The notes beneath the pieces are model-generated. The model saw nothing but the letters and a program-made list of their open reading frames with translations, was not told where the DNA came from and did not search any database. A DNA stretch of 64,000 nt from Parvimonas sp000223315 (GTDB lineage Bacteria > Bacillota > Clostridia > Tissierellales > Peptoniphilaceae): the NCBI GenBank assembly GCA_050262155.1, contig CP189843.1, forward strand, positions 186,001 through 250,000. Reading direction: 5' to 3'. The stretch's first letter is position 1, and each line of letters opens with the position of its first letter. This document shows, piece after piece, positions 1 through 8,303 of the stretch. The position numbers and the translations under genes were made by a program.

Positions 1-461
1 AGAAACAAAAAGGTGTAGGATAAGACAATTTAAACAATCAGATGTAGATGATCTATATCTGATATTAAGTAACCCTAAAGTGATGGAATACATTGAAGAA
101 CCTTTCACTTTAGAAGACACAAAAGACTTTTTAAACAAAAATGCTCTGTCTTATCCTCCACTAGTATTTGCTTTAGAATATAAAGAAAACAAAAAATTAA
201 TTGGACATATTATTTTTCACAAATACAATAAAGACAGTTACGAAATTGGTTTTATCTTAAATTCAAACTATTGGGGACAGGGCATAGCAGACAAAATAAC
301 AAAATCACTAATTGACTATGCAAAAAATAAAAATATCCATTCACTCATTATCGAATGCGATAAAAGACAATTAGCAACACAAAAAATCGCAAATCGCAAC
401 AATAAACAATTTTAAGTTAATAAGTAGCGAAAATTTATTAATTTATGAATTAATTTTATAA
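1..461 (+). pseudogene. GNAT acetyltransferase, 5'-truncated by the window edge and frameshifted near its 3' end
   Basis: The frame is open from base 2, before the first ATG at 80, and encodes a RimJ/RimL-like GNAT start (RIRQFKQSDVDDLYLIL). It continues through the acetyl-CoA region (NYWGQGIADKI) and reaches QKIANRNN. It then stops at 413-415. A 7-nt tandem duplication (aacaata followed by aacaatt, 398-411) sits right there. Removing 7 nt restores a natural end, NNFKLISSENLLIYELIL, with stop 459-461. I infer a recent frameshift. The substrate is unknown. The N-terminus lies outside the window. Confidence 0.75.
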
Positions 462-512
462 AAATTGCAGTAAAATATATAATGACAAAATAAATAAGAT
501 TTGGAGATTTTT

Positions 513-1397
513 ATGAAAGATGATTTTGAAGAAGAAATTTTAAAAAAAATAAGAGAAACAGTCATAGGTCAACAATTACAACCCTTAGAATTAGATAAAA
601 TGATGACAGTTAGTCAAAGGGCAAAATTTGTAAAGCAACCTCGTGGAGGATATATTAAAAGAACGGATTTTGTTGAAAAAACTCTTGGAGCAGGAGAAGA
701 AGAACTTGAAGAAGATATCAATATAAATCCTATCTTAATTGGCTTGACTGTAGATTATTTAATGCGTTTTATGCTAACAGGAAAACTAAAAGATGCATTT
801 TTTGTTTCTTGGGTTGGAGCTAATGAAATAAAAAAAGAAAAATTGGCAGAATCTTTAATGAAAGAAATTACAGGATTAGATGATAAATCAATATCTAATG
901 CGATAAAATTAACAGGTTTTGACGTTGTTGTTAGATATGGAAAGCAAGGATATGTTCCTATAAATAGAATAAAACCTAATAAAGCTACTATTAAAAATGT
1001 TAGGATTATGGTAAATAGAACGATAAATTTTTCTAAAGTGTATGGTCCAATTACTTCGTTTGGATTTGACTTTACTAATGCTTATACAAAGACCGTTGTT
1101 GCAGGTGATGGTGATTTTTTAACAGAAGATACTTTGTGGGATTTGAAAGTTTTAAAAAAATATTTTACCAAGAATCATACTTTACAGATTCTGATGTATT
1201 GGAGGATGGGATTAAGAAGTAATTATAAAATATTTAAAAAAATAAAATATTTAGGTATATATAATCCTAGAAAAAATTTAGTATACAGATACAATTTAAA
1301 AAATCTTTCTGATGAAATAATTACTATTGTTGATAAAGAAGTAATAGGATATGATAAACCATTAAATCAAGTAATAAAAAAATTGTATTTGGAATAA
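513..1397 (+). CDS. PD-(D/E)XK nuclease-like protein, function unknown
   Basis: This 294-residue protein belongs to no family I can name. The central part carries a pattern typical of Cas4/RecB-like PD-(D/E)XK enzymes: GDGDFLTEDT (Asp about 201), then WDLKV (Asp210, Lys212), then HTLQILMYW, which resembles the QxxxY motif. The ATG at 513 is preceded by GGAG 8 nt upstream; a TTG at 501 overlaps that ribosome site and is unlikely. There is no signal peptide. It lies 48 nt upstream of an ADP-ribosylglycohydrolase gene and is probably cotranscribed with it. The nuclease fold is inferred from motifs only; a nucleic-acid-processing or defence role is plausible but unproven. Confidence 0.6.
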   Translation: MKDDFEEEILKKIRETVIGQQLQPLELDKMMTVSQRAKFVKQPRGGYIKRTDFVEKTLGAGEEELEEDININPILIGLTVDYLMRFMLTGKLKDAFFVSWVGANEIKKEKLAESLMKEITGLDDKSISNAIKLTGFDVVVRYGKQGYVPINRIKPNKATIKNVRIMVNRTINFSKVYGPITSFGFDFTNAYTKTVVAGDGDFLTEDTLWDLKVLKKYFTKNHTLQILMYWRMGLRSNYKIFKKIKYLGIYNPRKNLVYRYNLKNLSDEIITIVDKEVIGYDKPLNQVIKKLYLE

Positions 1398-1445
1398 TAG
1401 TAAAAAATATTGTTTATCAAAACAAGCAAATAATGGTGGTGTGTA

Positions 1446-2255
1446 ATGAATAATATTAAAGATAGGTTAAAGGGTGCTCTCTATGGTTTTACAATTGGAG
1501 ATGCGATGGGGGCGACTACTGAATTTATGAGTGCTACTGAAATAAAAAGTGAATATGGAAAGCTAACTGATATAGTAGGTGGGGGTTGGCTTGATTTAAA
1601 GGCTGGAGAAGTTACAGATGATACACAGATGTCAATTTGTGTTATGGAAGTTCTTATGAAAAATGAGTTTAAGAATTTTAAGAAAGATGTGGCTGATAGT
1701 TTTGTAGCTTGGCACGATACTAAGCCTAAAGACATTGGAAATCAATGTAGAAAAGCAATAGCCTTTTATAAGGAGTCCGGAAATTATATTGCAGAGGATA
1801 ATACTGCTTTGGGAAATGGAAGTCTTATGAGAGCCTTGCCTTGTGCATTATTAAATACAGAAAAATCTGTAGAACTTAATTTTATTCAGGGAGATATTAC
1901 CCATAATAATAATATTTGTAGAAATGTTTTAAAGGAATATATGGAAGTTATAAAAGCTCATATTTTAGGGAAAAATCTAAATTTAGAAAAGAGAGATTTA
2001 TTAAAACCTAGTGGATATGTTATAAATACTTTCAATAATGCTATTTATTGGAGTGAAAAGAAATCTTTTGAAGATTGTATCATTGGAGCTGTAAATCACG
2101 GCGGAGATGCAGATACAATTGCAGGGATTGCAGGAAGTATTTCAGGTGCAAAATTCGGATATGAAAATATACCTAAAAGATGGGTTGAAAAATTGGATAA
2201 AGAAGTAGTTAAGAAATTGGAAAAATTTTTAGAATATGTTTTTAAAACTTATTGA
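1446..2255 (+). CDS. ADP-ribosylglycohydrolase family protein (DraG/ARH type)
   Basis: This enzyme class removes ADP-ribose from proteins or other acceptors using a binuclear metal centre. The 269 residues show the family hallmarks: GDAMGATTEFM near residue 20, VTDDTQMSICV near 58-68, and HGGDADTIAGIAG near 218-230, which supplies the second set of metal-binding aspartates. The ATG follows a GGTGG ribosome site. It sits between two nuclease-like genes, so it may reverse an ADP-ribose mark made by a toxin or regulate a partner, but no ADP-ribosyltransferase is visible in the window. It ends with TGA, showing that UGA is a normal stop in this genome. Confidence 0.88.
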   Translation: MNNIKDRLKGALYGFTIGDAMGATTEFMSATEIKSEYGKLTDIVGGGWLDLKAGEVTDDTQMSICVMEVLMKNEFKNFKKDVADSFVAWHDTKPKDIGNQCRKAIAFYKESGNYIAEDNTALGNGSLMRALPCALLNTEKSVELNFIQGDITHNNNICRNVLKEYMEVIKAHILGKNLNLEKRDLLKPSGYVINTFNNAIYWSEKKSFEDCIIGAVNHGGDADTIAGIAGSISGAKFGYENIPKRWVEKLDKEVVKKLEKFLEYVFKTY

Positions 2256-2302
2256 TATTAAGTAATATGTTAATCCGAAATTTTATCTTACAGGAGGGGG
2301 AT

Positions 2303-2956
2303 ATGTACAATAATAGTGCCAATAGTAAAAATTATTATGGTGTTCTGCAAGAATTAACTGAAAAATATGTTAATTCTATTTTTGATGGTATGCATTTAGA
2401 TTCAAAGAGAAATAATTTAAAGGACATTAAAGCTGTAGATTTAATAGTAAATGGTAAGAAAGTTGATGTTCAATTTAGTCAAAATTTTAGCAATTATGGA
2501 GATATAAGGATTGATGTAATTTCTGCCGGATATTATGGTGATAATTGGGAGTTAAATCAAAATGATTTTTTATCTAAGCTTGAGTTTATCCATAAAATTA
2601 GAATTTCTAAAGTAGGGAAGTATTTTCTTGATGGATATGCAGATTATGTTGCTTATCTAATTTACAATGGTAAAATAATATGCAAAAGTGAAGGAAAATT
2701 ACCAAAACCAGACGGTTTGCTTCTATTGAGTGTAAATGAAGTGGTAGATTATATAAACCGCAATATAGATAGATTTGTAGGGAAAGTTAAGATTAATGAT
2801 AAAAAAAATAATGGAATAAGTGAATCACATTTATCTGCTTTTTTGCCACTAAGTCTAGAAGAAATAAGGTCTAATTTTAATGATTTTTCTTATAATAAGT
2901 TTGAGAATAGTGGGATTCGTTGCATTGACGGTAGGAATCTTAATGAGCTTTTATAA
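2303..2956 (+). CDS. Hypothetical protein with possible endonuclease core
   Basis: This is a 217-residue soluble protein that I do not recognise. The ATG at 2303 has a strong AGGAGGG site 4-10 nt upstream; an upstream in-frame start at 2252 has none. Around residues 45-65 the pattern AVDLIVNGKKVDVQF resembles the D...(D/E)xK-type core of restriction-fold nucleases, with Gln in place of the Lys. Aromatic-rich segments follow (YYGDNW, GYADYVAYLIYNG). It closes the three-gene run 513-2956 and is followed by a clear terminator. It also precedes the DNA methyltransferase gene, so a restriction role is possible, but only as an inference. Confidence 0.5.
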   Translation: MYNNSANSKNYYGVLQELTEKYVNSIFDGMHLDSKRNNLKDIKAVDLIVNGKKVDVQFSQNFSNYGDIRIDVISAGYYGDNWELNQNDFLSKLEFIHKIRISKVGKYFLDGYADYVAYLIYNGKIICKSEGKLPKPDGLLLLSVNEVVDYINRNIDRFVGKVKINDKKNNGISESHLSAFLPLSLEEIRSNFNDFSYNKFENSGIRCIDGRNLNELL

Positions 2957-2972
2957 TAATAATTATATAAAG

Positions 2973-2996
2973 GAGTTCAGTATGAACTCTTTTTTT
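2973..2996 (+). terminator. Rho-independent terminator
   Basis: A perfect 7-bp stem GAGTTCA/TGAACTC with a 3-nt loop is followed by seven T. It ends the 513-2956 gene run and separates it from the methyltransferase gene. Confidence 0.9.
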
Positions 2997-3130
2997 AGTG
3001 AAATAACAATTGACTATACGATGCAAAGTTATTATATTTCGGTAAAAATTTTTTTATTTTTTCTCTGTATGATTTTTTATTTACTTTGTAAAAAATTATT
3101 GAAATGAGATATAAAAGATGATATAATTCA

Positions 3131-3165
3131 TTGAGGGGAAAGAATTTATTCCCTCAAATTGTTTT
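3131..3165 (+). terminator. Stem-loop in the methyltransferase leader
   Basis: TTGAGGG (3131-3137) pairs with CCCTCAA (3151-3157), followed by the T-rich ATTGTTTT. It could be a weak terminator or a leader structure controlling the downstream gene, whose ATG begins 17 nt after it. Confidence 0.45.
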
Positions 3166-3181
3166 AGAGAGTGTGATTTAT

Positions 3182-4981
3182 ATGAAGGATATAAGGTATA
3201 GAATTTTAGATTTATTCTCGGGAGCGGGGGGACTTTCTTGTGGTTTAAATCAAGTTCAAGGTTTTGCTACTGTGGTAGCAAATGATATTAACAAGTTTGC
3301 ATTGGATACTTTTAAGCATAATAATATTAATGCTGAATGTATTTTAGGAGATATAACTAGTGAAAAAGTAAAGAGCAAAATTGAGAAAAAATGTATTGAA
3401 CTTAAAGTTAATATGATAGTTGGGGAACCGCCTTGTCAAAGATTTTCTAATAGTTGTAAAAATTCTGGGCTTTCTGATAGTAAAAATGCTTTGCTTTTAG
3501 ATTATATTGATATGGTAAGGAGAGTTAATCCGGAGATTTTTGTAATTCAAAATGTAAAGAATATAATTTCTGCTACAAATGGCTTTTTTATTGATGAAAT
3601 AGTGAAAATTTTTCAACTAATGGGATACAATGTAGAATATTGCATTTTAGATGCTTCTGATTTTGGTGTCCCACAAAATAGGGAAAGAGCGGTAATTATA
3701 GGTTGTAAAGATTTTTCTTTTGATTTTGAAAATCTTATTAGAGAAGAATATAAAAAAATATCTGTAAGGGAAGCTATTTCTGATTTAGCTTTTCTTGAAT
3801 CCGGTGAAGGCAATAATTTAGATGTTTATAAAAATTTTGCAGAATCAGATTATCAAAAAACATTAAGAAATCCGGAGGGTATTTTATATAATCATATTGC
3901 TACAAATCATTCTAAAAATTCTTTGAAAAAATTGTCTATGATTCCACCGGAAGGGGACAAAAGCAGTTTGCCCATAGAACTACATGGAAATCAAAAATTC
4001 AAGACAACATGGTCAAGATTAGAATGGGATAAACAAAGTCCTGCTATCGATACAAGATTTGATACACCATCAAATGGTAAAAATTCACATCCTTATCTAA
4101 ATAGGGCTATTACTCCAAGAGAAGCCGCAAGATTGCAAAGTTTTCCGGATTCTTATTATTTTTGTGGCAGTAAAACTGAAGTTTGTAAACAAATTGGCAA
4201 TGCAGTACCTCCGTTTTTTGCGAAGGCTATTGGAAAATCAATAATACGACAAGTTAATTTTTTTGATAAAAAGATTGAAACGGATAGATATACAATTTTT
4301 AATGGGAATGCAGATTATGTATATAATTATTTAGTTCAAAATAATATTAAGGTTGACCATATTATAACTGATCCTCCTTATTCCATTTCTAAGGAAAATA
4401 ACTTTTCAACAATGAAGACTTCTAAGCGAAAAGGTATTGACTTTGGTATATGGGATAAGAATTTTGATTTAACAAGTTGGATTTCTAAATATTCTAAATT
4501 GGTAAAGGATAATGGATCGATTATTATATTTTGTTCTTATAGATATATTAGTTTTATAATTGAAGCTTTAGAACAAAACGGTTTTGATGTTAAAGATTTT
4601 ATAGAGTGGAAAAAATCAAATCCTATGCCAAGAAATATAAATCGAAGATATGTTCAAGATACAGAGTTTGCGATTTGGGCAGTAAAGAAAAAAGCAAAAT
4701 GGATTTTTAACAAGCCAAAAGATGTTCCTTATTTAAGATCTAGCTTTATGACTTCGACAGTTAGTGGTACTGAAAGAACTACACATCCTACTCAAAAGAG
4801 CTTAGAGTTAATGAGAAAATTGATTAGAATTCATACTAATGAAGATGATGTGATTTTGGATATGTTCTGTGGAAGCGGAACAACAGGAGTTGCTGCTTTG
4901 ATGGAAAATAGAAAATTTATAGGAATTGAAATTTCTGAGGAATATTTCAATATTGCAAAAAATAGAATTGATTTAGTGTAG
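3182..4981 (+). CDS. Fused C5-cytosine + beta-class (DPPY) DNA methyltransferase
   Basis: This 599-residue protein joins two DNA methyltransferases. Residues about 5-360 are a C5-cytosine enzyme: motif I LDLFSGAGGLSCGL, motif IV GEPPCQRFSN with catalytic Cys85, motif VIII PQNRERAVIIG, motif X GNAVPPFFAKAI. Residues about 370-599 are a beta-class amino-methyltransferase, with DPPY first and the SAM-binding FCGSGTTGVAALMENRKFIG last. Motif VI reads QNV (Gln123) where ENV is nearly universal, and motif IV has GEPPC rather than GGPPC, so the C5 half may be weakened. I chose ATG 3182 because the longer TTG start at 3131 lies inside a hairpin. Target sites cannot be read from the sequence. The likely partner is the protein encoded at 2303-2956, or none. 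Confidence 0.88.
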   Translation: MKDIRYRILDLFSGAGGLSCGLNQVQGFATVVANDINKFALDTFKHNNINAECILGDITSEKVKSKIEKKCIELKVNMIVGEPPCQRFSNSCKNSGLSDSKNALLLDYIDMVRRVNPEIFVIQNVKNIISATNGFFIDEIVKIFQLMGYNVEYCILDASDFGVPQNRERAVIIGCKDFSFDFENLIREEYKKISVREAISDLAFLESGEGNNLDVYKNFAESDYQKTLRNPEGILYNHIATNHSKNSLKKLSMIPPEGDKSSLPIELHGNQKFKTTWSRLEWDKQSPAIDTRFDTPSNGKNSHPYLNRAITPREAARLQSFPDSYYFCGSKTEVCKQIGNAVPPFFAKAIGKSIIRQVNFFDKKIETDRYTIFNGNADYVYNYLVQNNIKVDHIITDPPYSISKENNFSTMKTSKRKGIDFGIWDKNFDLTSWISKYSKLVKDNGSIIIFCSYRYISFIIEALEQNGFDVKDFIEWKKSNPMPRNINRRYVQDTEFAIWAVKKKAKWIFNKPKDVPYLRSSFMTSTVSGTERTTHPTQKSLELMRKLIRIHTNEDDVILDMFCGSGTTGVAALMENRKFIGIEISEEYFNIAKNRIDLV

Positions 4982-5015
4982 AATTTTAGTTTGCTGTTAA
5001 TTTTTTATTAACCAC

Positions 5016-5046
5016 TTGACATGTTCCCTGGGGACAGTTATATCCT
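5016..5046 (+). promoter_or_regulatory. MerR-type promoter with operator in a 19-bp spacer
   Basis: TTGACA (5016-5021) and TATCCT (5041-5046) are separated by exactly 19 bp. The dyad TGTTCCCTGGGGACA (5022-5036; arms TGT.CCC/GGG.ACA) fills the spacer. Overlong spacers with a central dyad are the hallmark of promoters activated by MerR-family proteins through DNA distortion. The next gene encodes such a regulator, so autoregulation is the simplest reading. Confidence 0.8.
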
Positions 5047-5068
5047 TTAATTAAAGGAGGTAGAAATT

Positions 5069-5917
5069 ATGTTAAGAAATGAAGTTCAAAAGAAAACCGG
5101 TTTAACTAGAAAAGCAATTGAATATTATGAGGAAAAAGGGCTTATCAATCCTAAAAAAGTAGAGAATGGTTATAGGGATTATAGTGATAAAGATTTAGCT
5201 GTTTTAATAAAAATATCATTATTTAGAAAAATAGGTATGAGTATTTTAGAAATAGAAAGTTGCTTGTCTTCTGATGGAGATATATTGTCTTCGGTTTTAA
5301 GAAGAAGACAACATCAGCTAGATATTGATGAGAGAAAGAAAGAAGTTCTTGAACTTATCATAAAAGGAGAAAATCAAGAAGTTATTAACAGAAAATTAGA
5401 ATTGATTGAGTCTGAAGAGTCTATTTATGAGAGGTTAGAAAGAATATTTCCAGGATATTTTGGACAAATGATTTTTTCAGCTTATCAATCTTTTTTAAAT
5501 GAGCCTTTAGAAAAAGATGAGGAAGAGTATTTTGAAAAATATGTTGAATATCTAGATAAACTTCCTAATTTTGAATTAACTAAAGATGAGCAGAGTTATA
5601 TTGAGAAGATAAGTTCTGCATTTGATACTCATACTTTAAGAGAAGTCAACAAATCTAAAATAGAAGCAATTGAGAATACAAAAGAGTGGTTTAAAGATAA
5701 TAAAGATGCTATTTCACAATATGAATTTTATAAGAATAGTGAAGAATATAAAAATAGTATGATGAAACATATTCAAGATAAGTTTAAAAAATTTATGATG
5801 GATAATAAGTATTATGAGATAGCAATTCCACTAATTAGAAAATTTAGTAAGAGTTATAATGACTATTACGAAAAGTTGTTAAAGGCAAATGAGCAATTTC
5901 TTAATCTTAAAGGGTAG
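5069..5917 (+). CDS. MerR family transcriptional regulator with long C-terminal domain
   Basis: Residues 1-70 form a MerR winged helix (VQKKTGLTRKAIEYYEEKGLI, then NGYRDYSDKDL), followed by a coiled-coil dimerisation helix. A roughly 170-residue charged helical C-terminal region (about 110-282) would sense an effector. It has no cysteine cluster, so a metal-sensing MerR/ZntR role is unlikely; the length is closer to Mta/TipA-like drug sensors, though I cannot assign a ligand. AAAGGAGG lies just before the ATG. Its own promoter carries the 19-bp operator. No transporter is adjacent, so the regulon is unknown. Confidence 0.85.
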   Translation: MLRNEVQKKTGLTRKAIEYYEEKGLINPKKVENGYRDYSDKDLAVLIKISLFRKIGMSILEIESCLSSDGDILSSVLRRRQHQLDIDERKKEVLELIIKGENQEVINRKLELIESEESIYERLERIFPGYFGQMIFSAYQSFLNEPLEKDEEEYFEKYVEYLDKLPNFELTKDEQSYIEKISSAFDTHTLREVNKSKIEAIENTKEWFKDNKDAISQYEFYKNSEEYKNSMMKHIQDKFKKFMMDNKYYEIAIPLIRKFSKSYNDYYEKLLKANEQFLNLKG

Positions 5918-5950
5918 TGTAAAAATATAAACTATATATACTTTAAAAAT

Positions 5951-6041
5951 AAGTGAAAAAATATTTGAGAGAGTGAGAAATCACTCTCTTTTAAATTTTT
6001 ATAGATTAGAATTGTAACAAGTGATATAATAGAGTTAAATT
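5951..6041 (+). repeat. Duplicated terminator-promoter cassette, copy 1
   Basis: This roughly 91-bp segment recurs almost unchanged at 8825-8915. It contains a terminator (AGAGAGTGA 5968-5976 paired with TCACTCTCT 5981-5989, loop GAAA, then TTT) and a TATAAT -10 box at 6025-6030 that probably drives the next gene. Confidence 0.85.
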
Positions 6042-6115
6042 TGTGAGAATATAAGTAAAGTATAAGGTATAGGCATTGTAAGATTATAATTAAGGATTTG
6101 TGTTGGAGAGGCAAA

Positions 6116-6973
6116 ATGACATATATTCATTCTGATGATAAAGTGATAGATGAATTTATCCAAAAAAACATTAAGGATAGAAGTAGTATTAAAGCTGTAT
6201 GTGAAGAACTATTTAATTGGTTTGATAAAAATGTAAAATACAGTAGATTAAACGCTCCGTTTTTTCCTTTGCAAAGAAGTGATTTAGATGTTATTTCAAT
6301 GCAGGCTGGAACTTGCGGTGATTATTCAAATTTATTGGTTTCAGTATTTCAAAAATTAGAATATGAAGTAAAATATGCATATATACATAAAGATTGTTAT
6401 GGAGATGAACAAGACCATATATGTGTTGCTGTTCGAGATAATAATAAATGGATTCTAATAGAAGCAACATTACCATATAGAAAATGGCATGGTTTTAACT
6501 GCCAACATCAAGAATATGAATTGTTATCACCTGATGATTTTGAAGATAAGATGAAAAAAGAAGAGAGCTATTGGATGAGTGTGGCAAATAAATATGGCAA
6601 TGAGTTACTTGCTGGTTTGTTATATGCTCCGTGGATTCACGAAGAAATTATCAAGCAATCAGATAGTGTATTAGAAAGTGTATTTTTTCTACTTATATTA
6701 GATGAGCAAAAAAATAAAACGATATATGCATACTATAAAAAATATACAAAGGAATCCGGAACAATTCCTGTAATGTGTATTATATCTAATGGCACACAAA
6801 AATACCGTTTTTCTTGTAAAACTTCTACTAATATATGGGATAATGAGCAATGGAGTGAAGAATATCTAGAATCAGATATTCCAAGAAAATTTAACACAGA
6901 TACATTATACGAATTTAAAAATTGTATATCAAATGTCTTATTAGATATTAACAAAGTTTTATCTGATTTATAG
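6116..6973 (+). CDS. Transglutaminase-like cysteine protease-fold protein
   Basis: The 285-residue product has a transglutaminase-like core: Cys67 in AGTCGDYSNLL, His101 in DHICVAV and Glu116 in ILIEATLPYR form a plausible catalytic triad. Many proteins with this fold are peptidases or amidases rather than cross-linkers. There is no signal peptide, so it is probably cytoplasmic. The C-terminal 100 residues are unassigned. ATG 6116 has GGAGAGG upstream. It is expressed from the duplicated promoter cassette and followed by the broken DUF6176 gene. The substrate is unknown. Confidence 0.75.
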   Translation: MTYIHSDDKVIDEFIQKNIKDRSSIKAVCEELFNWFDKNVKYSRLNAPFFPLQRSDLDVISMQAGTCGDYSNLLVSVFQKLEYEVKYAYIHKDCYGDEQDHICVAVRDNNKWILIEATLPYRKWHGFNCQHQEYELLSPDDFEDKMKKEESYWMSVANKYGNELLAGLLYAPWIHEEIIKQSDSVLESVFFLLILDEQKNKTIYAYYKKYTKESGTIPVMCIISNGTQKYRFSCKTSTNIWDNEQWSEEYLESDIPRKFNTDTLYEFKNCISNVLLDINKVLSDL

Positions 6974-7027
6974 ATTTTAATAAATCCTTATTTATTTAAT
7001 TAAATATAATATTTTTGGAGGGAAAGT

Positions 7028-7387
7028 ATGAATATAGAATTATCACGATTTCGTGTCAGAAAAGGTAAGTCGGAAGTAGTAGATAAGTAGATGAATTTTT
7101 TAAATGAAAATATGGAGGAAGTATTACTTACTTTGGACGGAGAGAAAATGTATGTCGAAACTATTTTTAGAGAAAAATGTGATGATGAAGAGTATCTTTA
7201 TTGGTATTCAATTCAAGGAGAAAATGGAATAAGAGTGGAGGAGTCTGATTCGTGGATAGATAAAAAGCATCTTGAGTATTGGGATGAATGTATAGATAAA
7301 AATTATCATGTTGAAATGTCAATGCAAGTTTCTATGATTTCTCATCATATAGCTAATTTGATGACGGATAATTCAATTGTTAGATAA
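7028..7387 (+). pseudogene. DUF6176 family gene broken by a nonsense codon
   Basis: This is a near-identical paralogue of the intact gene at 9725-10084. At codon 21 the intact copy has TGG (Trp) while this copy has TAG (7088-7090). An ATG follows at once (7091), so a 98-residue fragment lacking the first 21 residues could be made only by reinitiation. The family's function is not known to me; the sequence is acidic and rich in aromatic residues. The ribosome site GGAGGG is retained, so the mutation looks recent. Confidence 0.85.
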
Positions 7388-7414
7388 AAAAAGTAGGAGT
7401 TTAAGGAGAAAAAT

Positions 7415-8176
7415 ATGGATAAAAAGACACTTTTAAATGAATGGTTACATGAGCAGGAAATTGCCCATATTAAAGGTTGGGATTTTTCTCACATTAGAGA
7501 AAGATATAGAGAAGAAGATGATCTTCCATGGGATTTTGAAAGCATTATAAAATCTTATTTAAGAGAAAATGATTATTTGTTGGATATGGAAACTGGCGGT
7601 GGAGAATTTCTTTTATCTTTTATGATAAATCCCAAACATACTTCAGCAATTGAAGGTTATGAGCCAAATATTAAGATATGTGAAGAGAGACTTATTCCTT
7701 TGGGAATAGATTTTAAACCAGCCGATGGTGGGGATGAACTTCCTTTTAAGGATAATTATTTTGATATTATTACCAATAGACATGGTAAATATAATATAGA
7801 TGAGCTTAAAAGAGTTCTTAAAAGTGAAGGGTTATTTCTTACACAACAGGTTGGTGCAGAAAATGATAGAGAATTAGTTAAACTTTTAATTGGAGATGTT
7901 GATATTCCATTTCCTAAAGCTTATCTGAATATTTCAAAACAAGAATTTATAGAAAATGGATTTGAGATTGTTGAAGAAGCAGAAGCTTATAGGCCGATAG
8001 AGTTTTATGATGTTGGTGCTCTAGTTTGGTTTGCAAGGATTATAGATTGGGAATTTCCTTATTTTGAAGTTGAAAAGTATAAAGAAAATCTCTTTAAAGC
8101 ACAGGAAATTCTTGAAAAAGAAGGAGTAATTAGAGGTAGAATTCACAGATATTATTTTGTTGCAAGAAAGAAATAG
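7415..8176 (+). CDS. Class I SAM-dependent methyltransferase
   Basis: The 253-residue product has a Rossmann-type methyltransferase core: YLLDMETGGGEFLLSF (residues about 54-69) is motif I, followed by EGYEPN, the acidic end of strand 2, and LPFKDNYFDIITNRHG (motif IV region). It resembles the small-molecule or rRNA-type methyltransferases common in Firmicutes, but the substrate cannot be read. The ATG has AAGGAG upstream. It lies 27 nt after the broken DUF6176 gene and is followed by a strong terminator. Confidence 0.82.
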   Translation: MDKKTLLNEWLHEQEIAHIKGWDFSHIRERYREEDDLPWDFESIIKSYLRENDYLLDMETGGGEFLLSFMINPKHTSAIEGYEPNIKICEERLIPLGIDFKPADGGDELPFKDNYFDIITNRHGKYNIDELKRVLKSEGLFLTQQVGAENDRELVKLLIGDVDIPFPKAYLNISKQEFIENGFEIVEEAEAYRPIEFYDVGALVWFARIIDWEFPYFEVEKYKENLFKAQEILEKEGVIRGRIHRYYFVARKK

Positions 8177-8252
8177 TTAAATTAGAAGTTTAGTAATAAA
8201 TAAAAGATGGGAAAAAATATCGAAAAATTGAATTTTTTATGTTAATATTTTT

Positions 8253-8276
8253 GACGGTAGATATACCGTCTTTTTT
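8253..8276 (+). terminator. Rho-independent terminator
   Basis: GACGGTA (8253-8259) pairs perfectly with TACCGTC (8264-8270) around a GATA loop, followed by six T. It ends the methyltransferase transcript. Confidence 0.92.
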
Positions 8277-8303
8277 ATGTGAGAAAAACGACAAATCTAT
8301 TTT

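Noticed and set aside
398..415. Programmed frameshift in the acetyltransferase
   Set aside because: There is no slippery heptamer with a stimulatory structure; a 7-nt tandem duplication explains the shift more simply.
2982..3107. Small open frame (MNSFFSEITIDYTMQ...) with a membrane-like end
   Set aside because: Its start codon and apparent ribosome site are the stem of the terminator at 2973-2996; low-complexity A/T-rich residues explain the hydrophobic end.
3131..3181. Upstream TTG start for the fused methyltransferase
   Set aside because: The TTG lies in a hairpin without a ribosome site, and the extra residues are not typical of C5 enzymes, which begin just before motif I.
7091..7387. 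A separate intact 98-residue gene
   Set aside because: It is the 3' part of a DUF6176 gene whose 5' codons and ribosome site are intact upstream of a TAG that replaces Trp21.
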